A DNA stretch of 64,000 bases from contig CAYWNA010000037.1 of NCBI GenBank assembly GCA_964459305.1, positions 5,189 through 69,188 of the forward strand, in the 5' to 3' direction. Positions 28,408 through 38,185 of this stretch are shown here, piece after piece; within the stretch, counting starts at the first letter, position 1, and every line of letters starts with the position of its first letter. Position numbers and translations under genes: made by a program. The notes under the pieces are model-generated. The model was given only the letters and a program-made list of their open reading frames with translations, searched no databases and was not told where the DNA came from. The stretch comes from CAYWNA01 sp964459305 (GTDB lineage Bacteria > Planctomycetota > Planctomycetia > Pirellulales > Pirellulaceae).

Positions 28408-30576
28408 ATGGGTGAAACCAAGCCGAAAGACAACGCGGACGAGCCGGAGGGCACGGCGTCTGACGGTCGAGTCGAGGAGACTCAAGCTCTCGCCGGCGCA
28501 GGCGTGGAACATACCGCCATCTCCACCGGTGCAGGCTCTTCCGCCAATGCCTCTGAGGAGTCCGAGACAACGTCGGGCACATCGCATCCGCAAATTCGGT
28601 ATTTCGGGGCTTATGAGCTATTGCATGAGATTGCGCGGGGAGGTATGGGCGTTGTGTACAAGGCGCGCCAAACCACGCTCAACCGCATCGTGGCAGTCAA
28701 GATGATTCTCGGAGGTCAGCTTGCCTCGGACCACCAAGTCAAACGTTTCTTGGTCGAGGCGGAGGCCGCGGCCAATCTGAATCACCCCGGCATTGTCCCC
28801 GTCTATGAGTTCGGCGAGCATGACGACACGCACTACTTTTCGATGGCCCTTGTCGACGGTCCGAGTCTCGCCGAAAAGGCAGCGGAAAATCCACTCGATT
28901 CCGACGAGGCGGCAGATTTGGTCCGCAAGGTCGCCGAAGCAGTCGCTTTTGCGCACGGGCGCGGGGTAATCCATCGCGATTTGAAGCCAGCCAACATCCT
29001 GATCGAGCATGGTGAAGAACCGCGAATCACCGATTTCGGCTTGGCCAAACGAATCGAGGATGATAGTGAGTTGACGAAGACAGGAGCTATCTTGGGATCC
29101 GTCTTCTACATGTCGCCCGAACAAGCGGATGGACGGATTGAAGACACTGGAACCACGTCCGACGTCTATTCTCTTGGTGCCATCCTCTACAAGCTATTGA
29201 CCGGTCGGCCGCCGTTTCAAGCTGCGACGGTCGTGGAGACCATCAATCAAGTGGTCGGCCACGAACCCGTGCCGCCCCGGCGGCTCAATCCACGCATTCC
29301 GAAAGACCTGGAGACCATTTGTCTGAAGTGCCTGGAAAAGGACGCCAGCCATCGCTACAACTCCGCCGACGAGTTGGCCGACGAACTGCGACGTTTCCTT
29401 GAAGGCCAGCCTATCCGAGCTCGCCCGATTGGTCGCTGGGCGCATCTCTGGCGATGGTGCCGACGTAATCCGTTGCCGGCGAGCTTGGCCGCTGGTCTCG
29501 CCGTGGCCCTGCTAGCCGGGGTATTCACCGCTACAACTCTGTGGAACCGGGCCAATTCCGAGCGTCAACGGGCGCAGGACCAGCAGCACATGGTTCAGGT
29601 CCTTTCCAATATGGTCTTGAAGAAGACACTGGATGAGACAGACCAGTGGTTAAGGCTGTTCTTCCAGCCAGTGGAGCGGGAATTGATGGCAGCGCGTTCG
29701 TGGGGCGAAAATGGACTGCTGGACATCGACCGCCCTGATGAGCTCACCGCCTTATTGGGCCCGTTGATTGAGCACTATCCGCAGATGTCCTCCACGATGG
29801 TGGCGGACGACCGCGGTAGAGAACACATGCTGCTCGGTCTGGAGCAACAACCCGTCGGGACAGAACCACCGACGCGCGAATGGAAGAGCCGGCTCATGCG
29901 ACGCGACGAATGGGGTGACCGCGTGAAATGGAGCCAGTGGAGCGATCGTGGGCCTCAACCCGAGTCGTCCGATGCCGAACTGCGCGACTATGATCCTCGT
30001 TCGAGGCCCTGGTATCTTGGCGCCATTGAGCGATTGGAAACGGTTGAGCCGGCGCCCACGAATCGAGGTGAAGCAGGCATCGTACACTGGACGGATCCGT
30101 ATGTCTTTTTCACGACCAAGGATTTGGGCATCACCGCTTCGGTCGCCTTTGATCGCGATGACGGCCGGGACCACGTCGTCGCATTTGACGTGCTGCTGCG
30201 CGACATCACCAGGTTCACCACCAACAAGCGCCCAACGCCGAACGGAAACCTGCTGGTGTTGACCGGCGAGGGAGAACTGATCGGGTTGCCGAACGTTCCA
30301 CAGCTTCAGAGTCCGGATGAATGGAAAAAAGCCTACCTGAGGAAACCATCAGAACTGGGCCTCGCAATCCTAGCAGACGCGGCTGCCCAATTTTCCTTCA
30401 CCGGTGACAGGTCCCTGCAAATACGACAGTTCCGCAACGACGGACAGAGCTGGTGGGCGGGTGCTCGACCTTTTCGACTGGGCTCAGCCCACGTGCTGTG
30501 GATCTTGGTCACGGTCCCCGAATCCGACCTGCAGTACGATTTGACGACCTCCGATCAAGGGCCGACCGATCATTGA
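28408..30576 (+). CDS. Membrane Ser/Thr protein kinase with extracytoplasmic dCache-like sensor
   Basis: 722 residues from ATG 28408; the longer in-frame start at 28192 begins inside a palindromic repeat and is rejected. An acidic linker is followed by the kinase: HEIARGGMGVVYKA (~70), VAVKMIL, VIHRDLKPAN (~187), TDFGLAK, GSVFYMSPEQ, then the LADELRRFLEGQPI tail. A membrane helix at ~350-378 (SLAAGLAVALLAGVFTATTL) leads to a ~320-residue domain with the dCache signature YDPRSRPWYLGA (~527) and WTDPYVFFTTKDLGI. Cache domains bind small ligands outside the membrane in chemoreceptors and histidine kinases. Here one is joined to a eukaryote-like kinase, so it probably senses a nutrient or metabolite and signals through Ser/Thr phosphorylation. 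No good ribosome site. Confidence 0.88.
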   Translation: MGETKPKDNADEPEGTASDGRVEETQALAGAGVEHTAISTGAGSSANASEESETTSGTSHPQIRYFGAYELLHEIARGGMGVVYKARQTTLNRIVAVKMILGGQLASDHQVKRFLVEAEAAANLNHPGIVPVYEFGEHDDTHYFSMALVDGPSLAEKAAENPLDSDEAADLVRKVAEAVAFAHGRGVIHRDLKPANILIEHGEEPRITDFGLAKRIEDDSELTKTGAILGSVFYMSPEQADGRIEDTGTTSDVYSLGAILYKLLTGRPPFQAATVVETINQVVGHEPVPPRRLNPRIPKDLETICLKCLEKDASHRYNSADELADELRRFLEGQPIRARPIGRWAHLWRWCRRNPLPASLAAGLAVALLAGVFTATTLWNRANSERQRAQDQQHMVQVLSNMVLKKTLDETDQWLRLFFQPVERELMAARSWGENGLLDIDRPDELTALLGPLIEHYPQMSSTMVADDRGREHMLLGLEQQPVGTEPPTREWKSRLMRRDEWGDRVKWSQWSDRGPQPESSDAELRDYDPRSRPWYLGAIERLETVEPAPTNRGEAGIVHWTDPYVFFTTKDLGITASVAFDRDDGRDHVVAFDVLLRDITRFTTNKRPTPNGNLLVLTGEGELIGLPNVPQLQSPDEWKKAYLRKPSELGLAILADAAAQFSFTGDRSLQIRQFRNDGQSWWAGARPFRLGSAHVLWILVTVPESDLQYDLTTSDQGPTDH

Positions 30577-30591
30577 TTGGTCACGCGGTTC

Positions 30592-30999
30592 TTAGGAGGG
30601 CCACTCGTCCGACAGCGTGATCGGATCATCGGTGAACACATCCACGAACGGACCACCGCTGATATAGCAATGTTTCATCGTTGGCCGGCACCAGACGATG
30701 TTGACGCGGGCACAGACAGTCCGCCCGTCTTCCACTGGGAGTCTGAGCATGACTTCACCCACGTCCAGGGGCACTTCGTGAACCAGACCGACACCCTTCT
30801 CGGATACATCCCTCAGCGCGGCGGGTATGGGGATCGCGCCACCATCCGTGTAGATGGTCAGCTTTCTGGAACAAGGGGTGCGCTCGTATGACCGGCGCTC
30901 TTCGACGGGCGCAGTCAACAGATGCACAAACTCTCTCAGTTTCGAGCCCTTGGACTTCTCGCCGCGTCTCCGCGGAGGGCTCAGCAGGTTAATCGCCAT
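30592..30999 (-). CDS. PilZ-domain protein (cyclic di-GMP binding)
   Basis: 135 residues from ATG 30999, which has GAGGAG about 9 bases upstream; an in-frame ATG at 31080 lacks a site. The PilZ signature is present: ERRSYERTPC for the RxxxR motif and DVSEKGVGL for the D/NxSxxG motif, followed by the beta-barrel (VMLRLPVEDGRTVCARVNIV). Basic N-terminus (PPRRRGEKSKGSK). Likely a single-domain cyclic di-GMP receptor controlling surface or motility output. It is convergent with the Cache-kinase gene, only 15 bases between stops. Confidence 0.85.
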   Translation of the reverse strand: MAINLLSPPRRRGEKSKGSKLREFVHLLTAPVEERRSYERTPCSRKLTIYTDGGAIPIPAALRDVSEKGVGLVHEVPLDVGEVMLRLPVEDGRTVCARVNIVWCRPTMKHCYISGGPFVDVFTDDPITLSDEWPS

Positions 31000-31418
31000 T
31001 CTTGCGGACTCCTCTCGGTATTCTGTGAGTCGATCATCTGCGCAAAGATAGGTTCCTGTTAAGTCACGGTTCGGCTCCATTTAGGACGGTCACATCCACA
31101 AATCTTGCTCGCCCGCGAGATAATCGGCACTTCCGCCATCCTCGCCACCGCGACCGGGGGAGCAGGTACGTCTCGATCTTATCGCGCGGGACGGTCAGTG
31201 ATGGCGTCTTGTCTGGATCGGCGTGGATTGTGATTGGAGACGCAGTGGGGCCAGGCTAATTGGAAAGGGGGAAGGTTGCACAGTTATATAGCGTGAAAAA
31301 GGAGGTGCCTGATATCGAGCGGTAGCGAGCCCCGGCTGGCTCTGACTTGGGGGATCACCGCTCGTTCTTCGCGGTTCGACCCCCGGCCACTCCACCGCAC
31401 AAACTTGCCCGTTACGGC
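31000..31418. other. Intergenic stretch with no clear gene
   Basis: Nothing certain. At 31350-31400 there is a run resembling the 3' half of a tRNA (GGTTCGACCCCCGGCC), but no matching stem, so it is not called. The minus frame there (GVEPRRTSGDPPSQSQPG) looks like a dispersed repeat. Confidence 0.4.
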
Positions 31419-34400
31419 TTAGTTATCCGCCGCATCCTTGCCAAGACAGATCACCGTTCCGTCCTCAAGCGTCATCACGCATTGCTTGCCCGTGAGCGCT
31501 GCGCCCCATCGCACTGGGGGCGCGGGCAGCGAGACGGTCCATAGTGAGCGGCCGTCTGCGGAGATGCCTTCCACGCTGTCTTGGTGGAGGATCACGAGTC
31601 CGTCGGTGCCGACGGCCAGACCGCGTACGTCTGCTGTCTTGCCTGCCCAGAGAATCGAATCGTCCACGGGGACTTGCATCACGTCCCGCGGCACTGTAAT
31701 CCTTCCGCCGGTCTTTGGGTCCTTGTTCATCAACTCGACGATGCGGTCGAGCGACTTAGGATCACGCGAGCAGAAGAGTCGGCCATCAACCAGGGCAATG
31801 TGTCGGCCGGACGTTTGAAAATACACACGGCCCTGGTGACGTTTGAAAATGGTGGTCCTGGCTCGCTCGTGGCAGTACAGCTCGGGGCCGATACACATCG
31901 GTTTGCCGTCGGGCTCCAGGAACATCTCCATTCCCGCTTCGAGCCGGGCGGCAACTCGGGGATTCCCGCCGGTCTGCGCGTCCAGTGCCACGATACCCAC
32001 CGGGGCGCCGCCGTTGATGTACAACGTGTTGTCCTTCAGCAGGATGTTGGCCTGAACACCGAAACTCAGTTTCGGCTCTTCCCGATCAAGCGTGTATGCT
32101 TGCCGCCAGCGGAGTTTTCCAGTGGAGACATCTACAGCTGCGGCGACGGTGCCGTCGGCAGCGGTGCTTCCGGCTGCTGTGTAGGCGATCCCATCGTCGC
32201 CCAGAACGACTCCGCCGCCCAGAGGCCACGCCGAAATAAGCTGGCCCATGATGTTGACGAATCGCTTTTCAGGCGCCAGTTCGGCGCGTCCCAACACGCG
32301 CCCGTCGGTCGCGTCCACGCAGTACAGAACACCGTCGCATGATCCGAAGACGACTCGTCCGTTCCAATAGGCCGGCGGATACAGCACAGCCGCATCGGTC
32401 GACACCTGCCAGAGGGTCTTTCCGTTGGCCCCATCCAGGGCTCGCACCGTGCCGTCCGTCCCGCCCACGAACACGTGTCCACCCGCGCACACCGGCGCGG
32501 TCAAATCGCCGCTCGGCATACGCTGCCGCCACAATTCCTTTACCTTCTTCGGAACGGCAGCCGAAACCGTGGCCGTCCCAGCCGAGTCGGCTCGGAACAT
32601 CGGCCAGTCGTCCCCTGCCGCGGGCTCACTGGATTCGGGCGCGGCCCACGCGGGCGATTCCGCCGCTGCGTCTGGCTCCTTCACCGGCGAGCGAGGGGCC
32701 ATGCAAAAGGTGCCGTGAACCTGCCAGCAATCGCACGCTAGCGGCGTCCAATACAATCGCCCGTTTGCGGGCACCACGCCGTCGAAACATCCGGGACGGA
32801 CGATGCCTTCGTAGTTGGCGAGCTTTCGAGAGCCGATGTCAACATACACGGTCCTGCCCTCGCCGCCTCCCGGACGGTAGAAGAACTGGTTCGGCGTCAC
32901 GGTCAGGCGGGTACAGGAGCCAATTACTCCAAGATTGAATTCATCAAGAACCTTGCCGGTCAACGGATCGACCTTGCGGCAGGTGGCCGCAGGGTTGGCG
33001 ACGCGCGGCATGACATAAAGAACATCCTTGAAGAAAAATGGATGCGGCGACGAAATGGCCGACGCCCAAAGGAGATCGCCCTTGTCGAAGCCGACGCCTA
33101 TCGTTTTCTTGAACGACGGCCCCGCGATGCATACCACGTCGCCGCCCGCCCGAGCGCAACAGTAGGTAGCCCATCCTAATCCCCAACCTTGGCGTTTGAT
33201 CGAATTGCCGATGGCGTCGAAGAGTTCTTTGGACGTATCGGGTGTGCGTCGCCACAACTCCTTCCCCGTGGCGGCATCGCGAGCGGCCATGTACGCTTCC
33301 GGTGCCAACTGGAAGATGCGCCCTCGGTTCATGCACAACGCCCGCGCATCGAACACCTCCGGCTCGCTGATGCTCCAAAGCAGTTTCATGTCGGGGTACT
33401 GAAAGGCGGCCAGTCTTCTCGCCACACCAAAATTGTCGACGATGCTTCGGTAGTGCTCGTTCGCCACGTTCCAGGGCCAATGGCCCATTTGTCGTTTCTG
33501 CCGATGGGGAGCCACGCGGGCGTCTGGTGGGCCGAACGCCGCCCACAGCTTGTCACCATCCTGGGCAATCCATTTCCAGTCGGTGTCGCCGGCCTCGGCC
33601 GCCTCAGCCGGAACACTGAACTTGCCGCGCTCCCGTCCGGTCGCCGCATCCAGCATCCAGAGGGTCTTACCCTCGGAAAATACCACCTCGCTGTCGGTCG
33701 CCACCTTCGAGACATTGTGGACTACGTAGTTCGGATCGAGCGGACGGCTCCAAAGGCGCAAACCGTTGTACGCGTTCAGCACCGTCAGCGTATTCAACAG
33801 AGCTTCTTCTCGTTCGTGGAAAGCGATGTGACCGGAAAAGAAGAACATCCGCCCGCCGGCAAAAAGCGTCTGGTCGGGCATGGCTGCGAATACCGGATAC
33901 GTCTGGAAACGCAGCTCGCCCGGCAAACGCGCCACGCCGTCTTGCGACACCACATTGTTGTCCGGATCATGATACGGGTGGCGCCATTCATCCACCCCAG
34001 GGGCAGCCGGCTTCTCGACGACCTTTCCCGAAGCGACACAGACACCGCCCGGACGCAGAACTCGCAGGATTTCTTTCTTGGACGGCGGATCATCCACGAC
34101 GGGCGCCACCCACACCGCGTCGGCCATGTCACCTGCCAGCCAGAGCGATGCATCATTGTCGTCCACCACAAAAACCCGTTGTCCCAAGAGCCCTTTCTCG
34201 CTGGCCCAATCGCGGAGCTTGTCCAGCCCATGCGAGGCGGCGCCCCGACAGAAAACCGTCCATGGCGTTTGATCGACAATCCCGGCAAGCGTCGCCAAGT
34301 CTCCCTGATCCCCTGCACAAACCACGACCACCAAAGCCGGCGTCTTTCCGAGGTGCCCCGACAAATCGACGACGGCATCGTCGGCGATCGCCGCCGGGCA

Positions 34401-34439
34401 GCACAGCATCAAACTCAGCAATCCGAACCATGTCTTCAT
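31419..34439 (-). CDS. Secreted fusion of degenerate methyltransferase fold and PQQ-type propeller (paralogue 1)
   Basis: 1006 residues from ATG 34439 (AAGGGG upstream; signal peptide MKTWFGLLSLMLCCPAAIAD). Residues ~25-145 have the alternating hydrophobic pattern of a SAM-methyltransferase Rossmann fold with a late ILRVLRPGGVCVASG strand, but the Gly-rich SAM loop is lost (ALVVVVCAGDQGD). A linker D-E-W-R-H...D-N-N-V-V-S-Q-D (~151) joins it to PQQ-like propeller blades of the A-x-D-x-x-T-G-K-x-x-W type (LDGANGKTLWQVS, VDVSTGKLRWRQA). Two further genes in this window share the architecture (54845-58249 and 58629-62003). PQQ binding is not shown; many such propellers bind no cofactor. Probably periplasmic; role unknown. 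Divergent from the ceramidase-like gene with 264 bases between. Confidence 0.8.
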   Translation of the reverse strand: MKTWFGLLSLMLCCPAAIADDAVVDLSGHLGKTPALVVVVCAGDQGDLATLAGIVDQTPWTVFCRGAASHGLDKLRDWASEKGLLGQRVFVVDDNDASLWLAGDMADAVWVAPVVDDPPSKKEILRVLRPGGVCVASGKVVEKPAAPGVDEWRHPYHDPDNNVVSQDGVARLPGELRFQTYPVFAAMPDQTLFAGGRMFFFSGHIAFHEREEALLNTLTVLNAYNGLRLWSRPLDPNYVVHNVSKVATDSEVVFSEGKTLWMLDAATGRERGKFSVPAEAAEAGDTDWKWIAQDGDKLWAAFGPPDARVAPHRQKRQMGHWPWNVANEHYRSIVDNFGVARRLAAFQYPDMKLLWSISEPEVFDARALCMNRGRIFQLAPEAYMAARDAATGKELWRRTPDTSKELFDAIGNSIKRQGWGLGWATYCCARAGGDVVCIAGPSFKKTIGVGFDKGDLLWASAISSPHPFFFKDVLYVMPRVANPAATCRKVDPLTGKVLDEFNLGVIGSCTRLTVTPNQFFYRPGGGEGRTVYVDIGSRKLANYEGIVRPGCFDGVVPANGRLYWTPLACDCWQVHGTFCMAPRSPVKEPDAAAESPAWAAPESSEPAAGDDWPMFRADSAGTATVSAAVPKKVKELWRQRMPSGDLTAPVCAGGHVFVGGTDGTVRALDGANGKTLWQVSTDAAVLYPPAYWNGRVVFGSCDGVLYCVDATDGRVLGRAELAPEKRFVNIMGQLISAWPLGGGVVLGDDGIAYTAAGSTAADGTVAAAVDVSTGKLRWRQAYTLDREEPKLSFGVQANILLKDNTLYINGGAPVGIVALDAQTGGNPRVAARLEAGMEMFLEPDGKPMCIGPELYCHERARTTIFKRHQGRVYFQTSGRHIALVDGRLFCSRDPKSLDRIVELMNKDPKTGGRITVPRDVMQVPVDDSILWAGKTADVRGLAVGTDGLVILHQDSVEGISADGRSLWTVSLPAPPVRWGAALTGKQCVMTLEDGTVICLGKDAADN

Positions 34440-34703
34440 GTCTTTTCCCCTTGAATTTGGATTCCCCTTTTTGCCGTCAGCCGAGAGCCAATTCAGGTAA
34501 ATGGCGTCGACCATTATACACCATCCACGTTTGAGAATGGCACCGTCTGGAAAACGAGCCTGCCCGGCAACTCATGCGACTGCGTTTGTGCCGAATCTTG
34601 CGGAATGTTGTGGTACAGCCTCTTTCTGCGAGCCTTCGGAATGAACACAATGTGGTTAACGTACTACCACTTCGAATGACTCTGGCTTTCTTAGAGGTGA
34701 CTC

Positions 34704-36062
34704 ATGAACGCATTACGAGCAGTATCGGTCATTACACTGGTTTGGTTTTGTAGTCTCGTGGCCAGTGCAGCCGAATGGAAGGCAGGCGTGGCGCGCTCGG
34801 ACATCACACCGGAAAATCCCGTTTGGATGGCCGGGTATGCCGCCCGAAAACACCCGGCCGAAGGGACCGTTCATCCGCTGTGGGCCAAGGCCCTGGTGCT
34901 CGAAGACCAGCGGGGCGAGCGAATGGTAATTGTCACCAGCGATTTGATCGGCTTTGTGCGGGAGGTGTCTGACAGAATCGGGGATCGCGTCCAGAAACAG
35001 ACGGGAATCGAACGCGAACGGATCGTGCTGAGCGTCTCGCATACCCACTGCGGTCCGGTGATCCTCGGCTGTGCCGACATCGCTCACCACATGAAGGCGG
35101 AAGACGTGGCGATCGCCGCCGCATACCGGCAGAAGGTCGAAGACAAAGTGGTCGACGTGATTGTACAAGCGTGCAAGGCGATCCAGCCGGCCAACCTAGC
35201 CTATGGCCAAGGGCACGCCACGTTTGCCAAGAATCGCCGGGGCGTCCAAACCCAGGAATATGCGAATTCCGAAGGCCCGGTCGACCATGTCGTCCCCGTG
35301 CTCCAAGTGACCGACGAGAACAATCAGCCGTTGGCCGTTCTGTTTGGCTATGCCTGCCACAATACGACGCTGGGCGGCGATTTCTATCAATACAACGGCG
35401 ATTTTGCCGGTTTTGCCCAGATCGAATTCGAGTCAAAAAATCCCGGTGTGATGGCAATGTTCATTACCGGATGCGGCGCGGATGCCAATCCTCAGCCCCG
35501 GGGCAAGCTCGAACTGGCGGAGCAGCACGGCAAATCGCTGGCCTCCGCTGTCGACGATGCGCTCTCGGAAAAGCTGCATCCGTTGAAGGGCTCGGTGGCG
35601 GTCGCCTTTGAGCGGGTCGACCTGCCGTTCGTCGATCCGCCCACCAAAGAGGAACTTGTGAAGCGTCGCGGCGAGGGCACCGTCTACCAACAGAGACTCA
35701 CGGAGCTTCTGCTCAAACGTTTCGCCGATCGCGGCGAGATTGACACTATGTACCCATATCCCGTGCAGATCGTTCGGTTCGGCGATGATCTTTCGATGGT
35801 GGTTCTGGCCGGCGAGGTGGTCGTCGATTACGCCCTGCGCGTTCGCAAGGACTACGAGGGCCAGCGAATGTGGATCGCAGGCTACTGCAATGAAGTCTTT
35901 GCCTATCTGCCATCGGAGCGTGTGCTTTCCGAAGGCGGGTACGAAGGCGGCAGCGCCATGGTCTATTTCGGTTGGCACGGGCCGTTCAAGCCGGGCGTGG
36001 AGGACCATGTCATGGGACTGATCGCAAAGCTCATGGACTGCTGCAAAGAGAAGGTCCGTTAA
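34704..36062 (+). CDS. Neutral/alkaline ceramidase-like secreted hydrolase
   Basis: 452 residues; ATG 34704 follows GAGGTGA. Signal peptide 1-22 (LVWFCSLVASAA). The N-terminal fold is that of neutral/alkaline non-lysosomal ceramidases: AGVARSDITPENPVWMAGYA (~27), VLSVSHTHCGP (~110, a probable zinc ligand pair), GYACHNTTLGG (~215). At the usual nucleophile block GDVSPN this protein has GADANPQP, so the catalytic Ser is missing, and it may not cleave ceramide. Such proteins are abundant in planctomycetes beside sulfatases and hydrolases. It likely acts on an amide or ester in the periplasm; substrate unknown. Confidence 0.85.
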   Translation: MNALRAVSVITLVWFCSLVASAAEWKAGVARSDITPENPVWMAGYAARKHPAEGTVHPLWAKALVLEDQRGERMVIVTSDLIGFVREVSDRIGDRVQKQTGIERERIVLSVSHTHCGPVILGCADIAHHMKAEDVAIAAAYRQKVEDKVVDVIVQACKAIQPANLAYGQGHATFAKNRRGVQTQEYANSEGPVDHVVPVLQVTDENNQPLAVLFGYACHNTTLGGDFYQYNGDFAGFAQIEFESKNPGVMAMFITGCGADANPQPRGKLELAEQHGKSLASAVDDALSEKLHPLKGSVAVAFERVDLPFVDPPTKEELVKRRGEGTVYQQRLTELLLKRFADRGEIDTMYPYPVQIVRFGDDLSMVVLAGEVVVDYALRVRKDYEGQRMWIAGYCNEVFAYLPSERVLSEGGYEGGSAMVYFGWHGPFKPGVEDHVMGLIAKLMDCCKEKVR

Positions 36063-36076
36063 GGATCGGCCGAGAA

Positions 36077-37623
36077 ATGAATGTCGCAAAGACGGGTAGG
36101 CTCCGGTCGTCGAACCGTGGGATAGGCTTCCAGCCTGTCAAATCGTTCGGTCGACAGGCTGGAAGCCTATCCCACATATCAATAGCGCTGGCACTTCTCT
36201 TTGCGTGGCCTGCCTATTCGCAGGAACGTCTGTTCGAAGTCGTGCCTCCCAACAAAGTTCCCTATAACTACCCCACTCCGCCTCGCGAGGGCGCCAAGGG
36301 CTACTTCCCCATTGCGGAGAACGGACAAGCGCAGTGCGTCGTCGTGCTGCCGGAAGGTGCATCCAAACGCTTCCGGCACGCCGCCACCGGGTTGCGGGCT
36401 TATCTGGCGCTGGTGACTGGCGCGAAAATTCGACTCGTCCCAGACACCACGACCCCGCCGGACGGCATGGCCGCAATTCACCTGGGTGACACGGTCGTTG
36501 GCAAGAAAACGAAATTGGAATTGCCCAATCTCCGCTACGGCGAGCATATCTTCCCCAACCTTGGCGGCTATCTCGTAACGACATTGGACCCACGCACCCT
36601 TGTAATCCGGGGCAACAACGACGCGGCGACCATCGCGTGTTGGAACGCATCCATATCATCCGCGTCATGTTCAGGCTGATCGAGCTGGGATCGAATTACT
36701 ACTGGACCGCCGAAGGCTTGCAGCAGGCCGAGGCGAATTCGGAAGCCGACGCGCAGCGTTTAGTGGAGGATGCACGTCGTCTTCTAGAACTTCGACGCGA
36801 GATGAGCGACTACGTTCGAAACAGATTGGAGAAGCCGCCCCTGGATAAGTACCGGTTGTTTCAGCGCCTGACAGGGTTACGGAACAATCCTCTCTACGAG
36901 GACTTCAAATCCGGCGAAACTAGCCCGCAAGACCGTTCGGCCATCAGCGCCGGTGTCAACGCCGCCACGAAATCTCTGCGAGAGAGTCTGGGGAGCGAAA
37001 GAGCTGCCGCTTGGTGGAGCAACGTCCTGGAATCGGAGAAAGATCCGCTGCTTGCCGCGGCTTTCGAAACGGCGGTCCTGAAAGCCCGTGGTGTCGAAAT
37101 CCGGAATCTGGCTTCCGATTCGGGCTTCGAGGAGATTGGCAAGCAACTCGGCCCCGACGAGCTTGCGCTGGATCAGGAAGTTGCCTTGAATCGCGAGCAG
37201 CAACTCGGCGCCCACTTTCGCGCCTGGTTCCCGGAACGCTCGCCTTATCGCGTGGTTTTGGGCAAGAAGGAGGCGCGTTCTGGAGACTACGCGCTGATGG
37301 TCGAGGGATGTCATCGCGGACGGTTGTCGCGGTACGCCAAGGGCAAGCCGAAGGCGCGATACAGCACCGGCCTTTGGGTCAAACGCAATGCCGCGCGTGG
37401 GCACTACGTGTTGGTTGTGGTTGCTCGACGCAAGGATGGAGTCGAGACCGAGCTTGCCAACGTGGCTGTCACCGCCTCGACGGGAGATTGGCAGGAAGCG
37501 TCGGCCGACGTCGTCACGCCGGAAGATACGACACTCGTGCTCACCCGCTTCTTCATCCGAGGTCAGGCCGCCGATGCAAGATGCTGGGTCGACGACCTCT
37601 TCATCGGAGAGTATTCGGAGTAG
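36077..37623 (+). pseudogene. DUF4838/GH67N-like gene with internal deletion and frameshift
   Basis: The first part (from ATG 36077) is a signal-like leader with an embedded palindrome, then a GH67N/DUF4838-type domain (QCVVVLPEGASKRFRHAATG, then GLRAYLALVTGAKIRLVP, VIRGNNDAAT). At the point where the catalytic region should start, the frame runs to a stop at 36679. A second frame from about 36637 carries only a helical and C-terminal part (YYWTAEGLQQAEANSEADAQ, then a sandwich: GRLSRYAKGKPKARYSTGLW). The central domain is absent, so this is a deletion plus frame change. It follows the ceramidase-like gene by 14 bases. Confidence 0.72.
36117..36175. repeat. Perfect 23-base inverted repeat (GTGGGATAGGCTTCCAGCCT)
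   Basis: Arms 36117-36139 and 36153-36175 are perfectly complementary with a 13-base loop. In the forward frame it encodes GIGFQPVKSFGRQAGSLSH, a peptide that is a familiar contaminant at the start of planctomycete ORFs. It lies between the start codon and the hydrophobic core of the broken gene's signal peptide. Confidence 0.85.
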
Positions 37624-37778
37624 ACCCGCGACTTCGCACCCAGCGTCCGGTTCACGGGGCGAGGTCGGACAATTCGTAACCCGAAGCGTAAGCGAGGGGC
37701 GGCGGGTGTTTACCCTCGCTGGCGCGTTTTGATGCTTCGCATTTGGATGTCGGATCGCGTTTCGCCGGAGGCGAACTT

Positions 37779-37938
37779 CACCGTAGCCTGGGGCAACGCC
37801 CCAGGAACACGGTGTATTTGGCCGATTTTGGCCGAAGGCCATATTCACACCGACCCGCGGCGATGAATTGAATATGGCCTTCGGCCAAACAATGGTGAAC
37901 GCACTCAAATTCCTGGGGTGCTACCCCAGGCTACGGTG
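37779..37938. repeat. Nested palindromic repeat
   Basis: Outer arms: CACCGTAGCCTGGGGCAACG... (37779-37806) against 37911-37938, imperfect 28 bases. Inner arms: TGGCCGAAGGCCATATTCA (37829-37847) against TGAATATGGCCTTCGGCCA (37869-37887), perfect 19 bases. Another AGGGCCTTCGGCCAA follows at about 37943. Confidence 0.8.
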
Positions 37939-38056
37939 AAAGAGGGCCTTCGGCCAACGAATCAAGCCAAAATCGTAAACGAGGGAATGCGGAAAGAGGG
38001 GCCACTCACGCATTCTTTTTCCCGATCCCCCAACTCCTTGACACACAGTGATCTCC

Positions 38057-38185
38057 GCGCGTTATCGTGCGCGGGAAGGCAAATCCATCCCTGTGGAAAG
38101 GCTGTCAGCAAACTCGTAAGCCGTTGACACGTGGGCGGGCGAGCCAGCAGAGCGCTATCGTGCTGGACGACGCACAATAACGCGC
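38057..38185. repeat. Inverted repeat GCGCGTTATCGTGCGC
   Basis: 38057-38072 pairs with 38170-38185 at 14 of 16 positions, 97-base interior. The minus-strand reading of the interior (TCQRLTSLLTAFPQGWICLP) is a peptide I associate with spurious planctomycete ORFs, consistent with a dispersed element. Confidence 0.55.

Noticed and set aside
31350..31400. tRNA-like 3' half (GGTTCGACCCCCGGCC)
   Set aside because: The flanking bases do not form a T stem or an acceptor stem, and no anticodon arm is present upstream on either strand.
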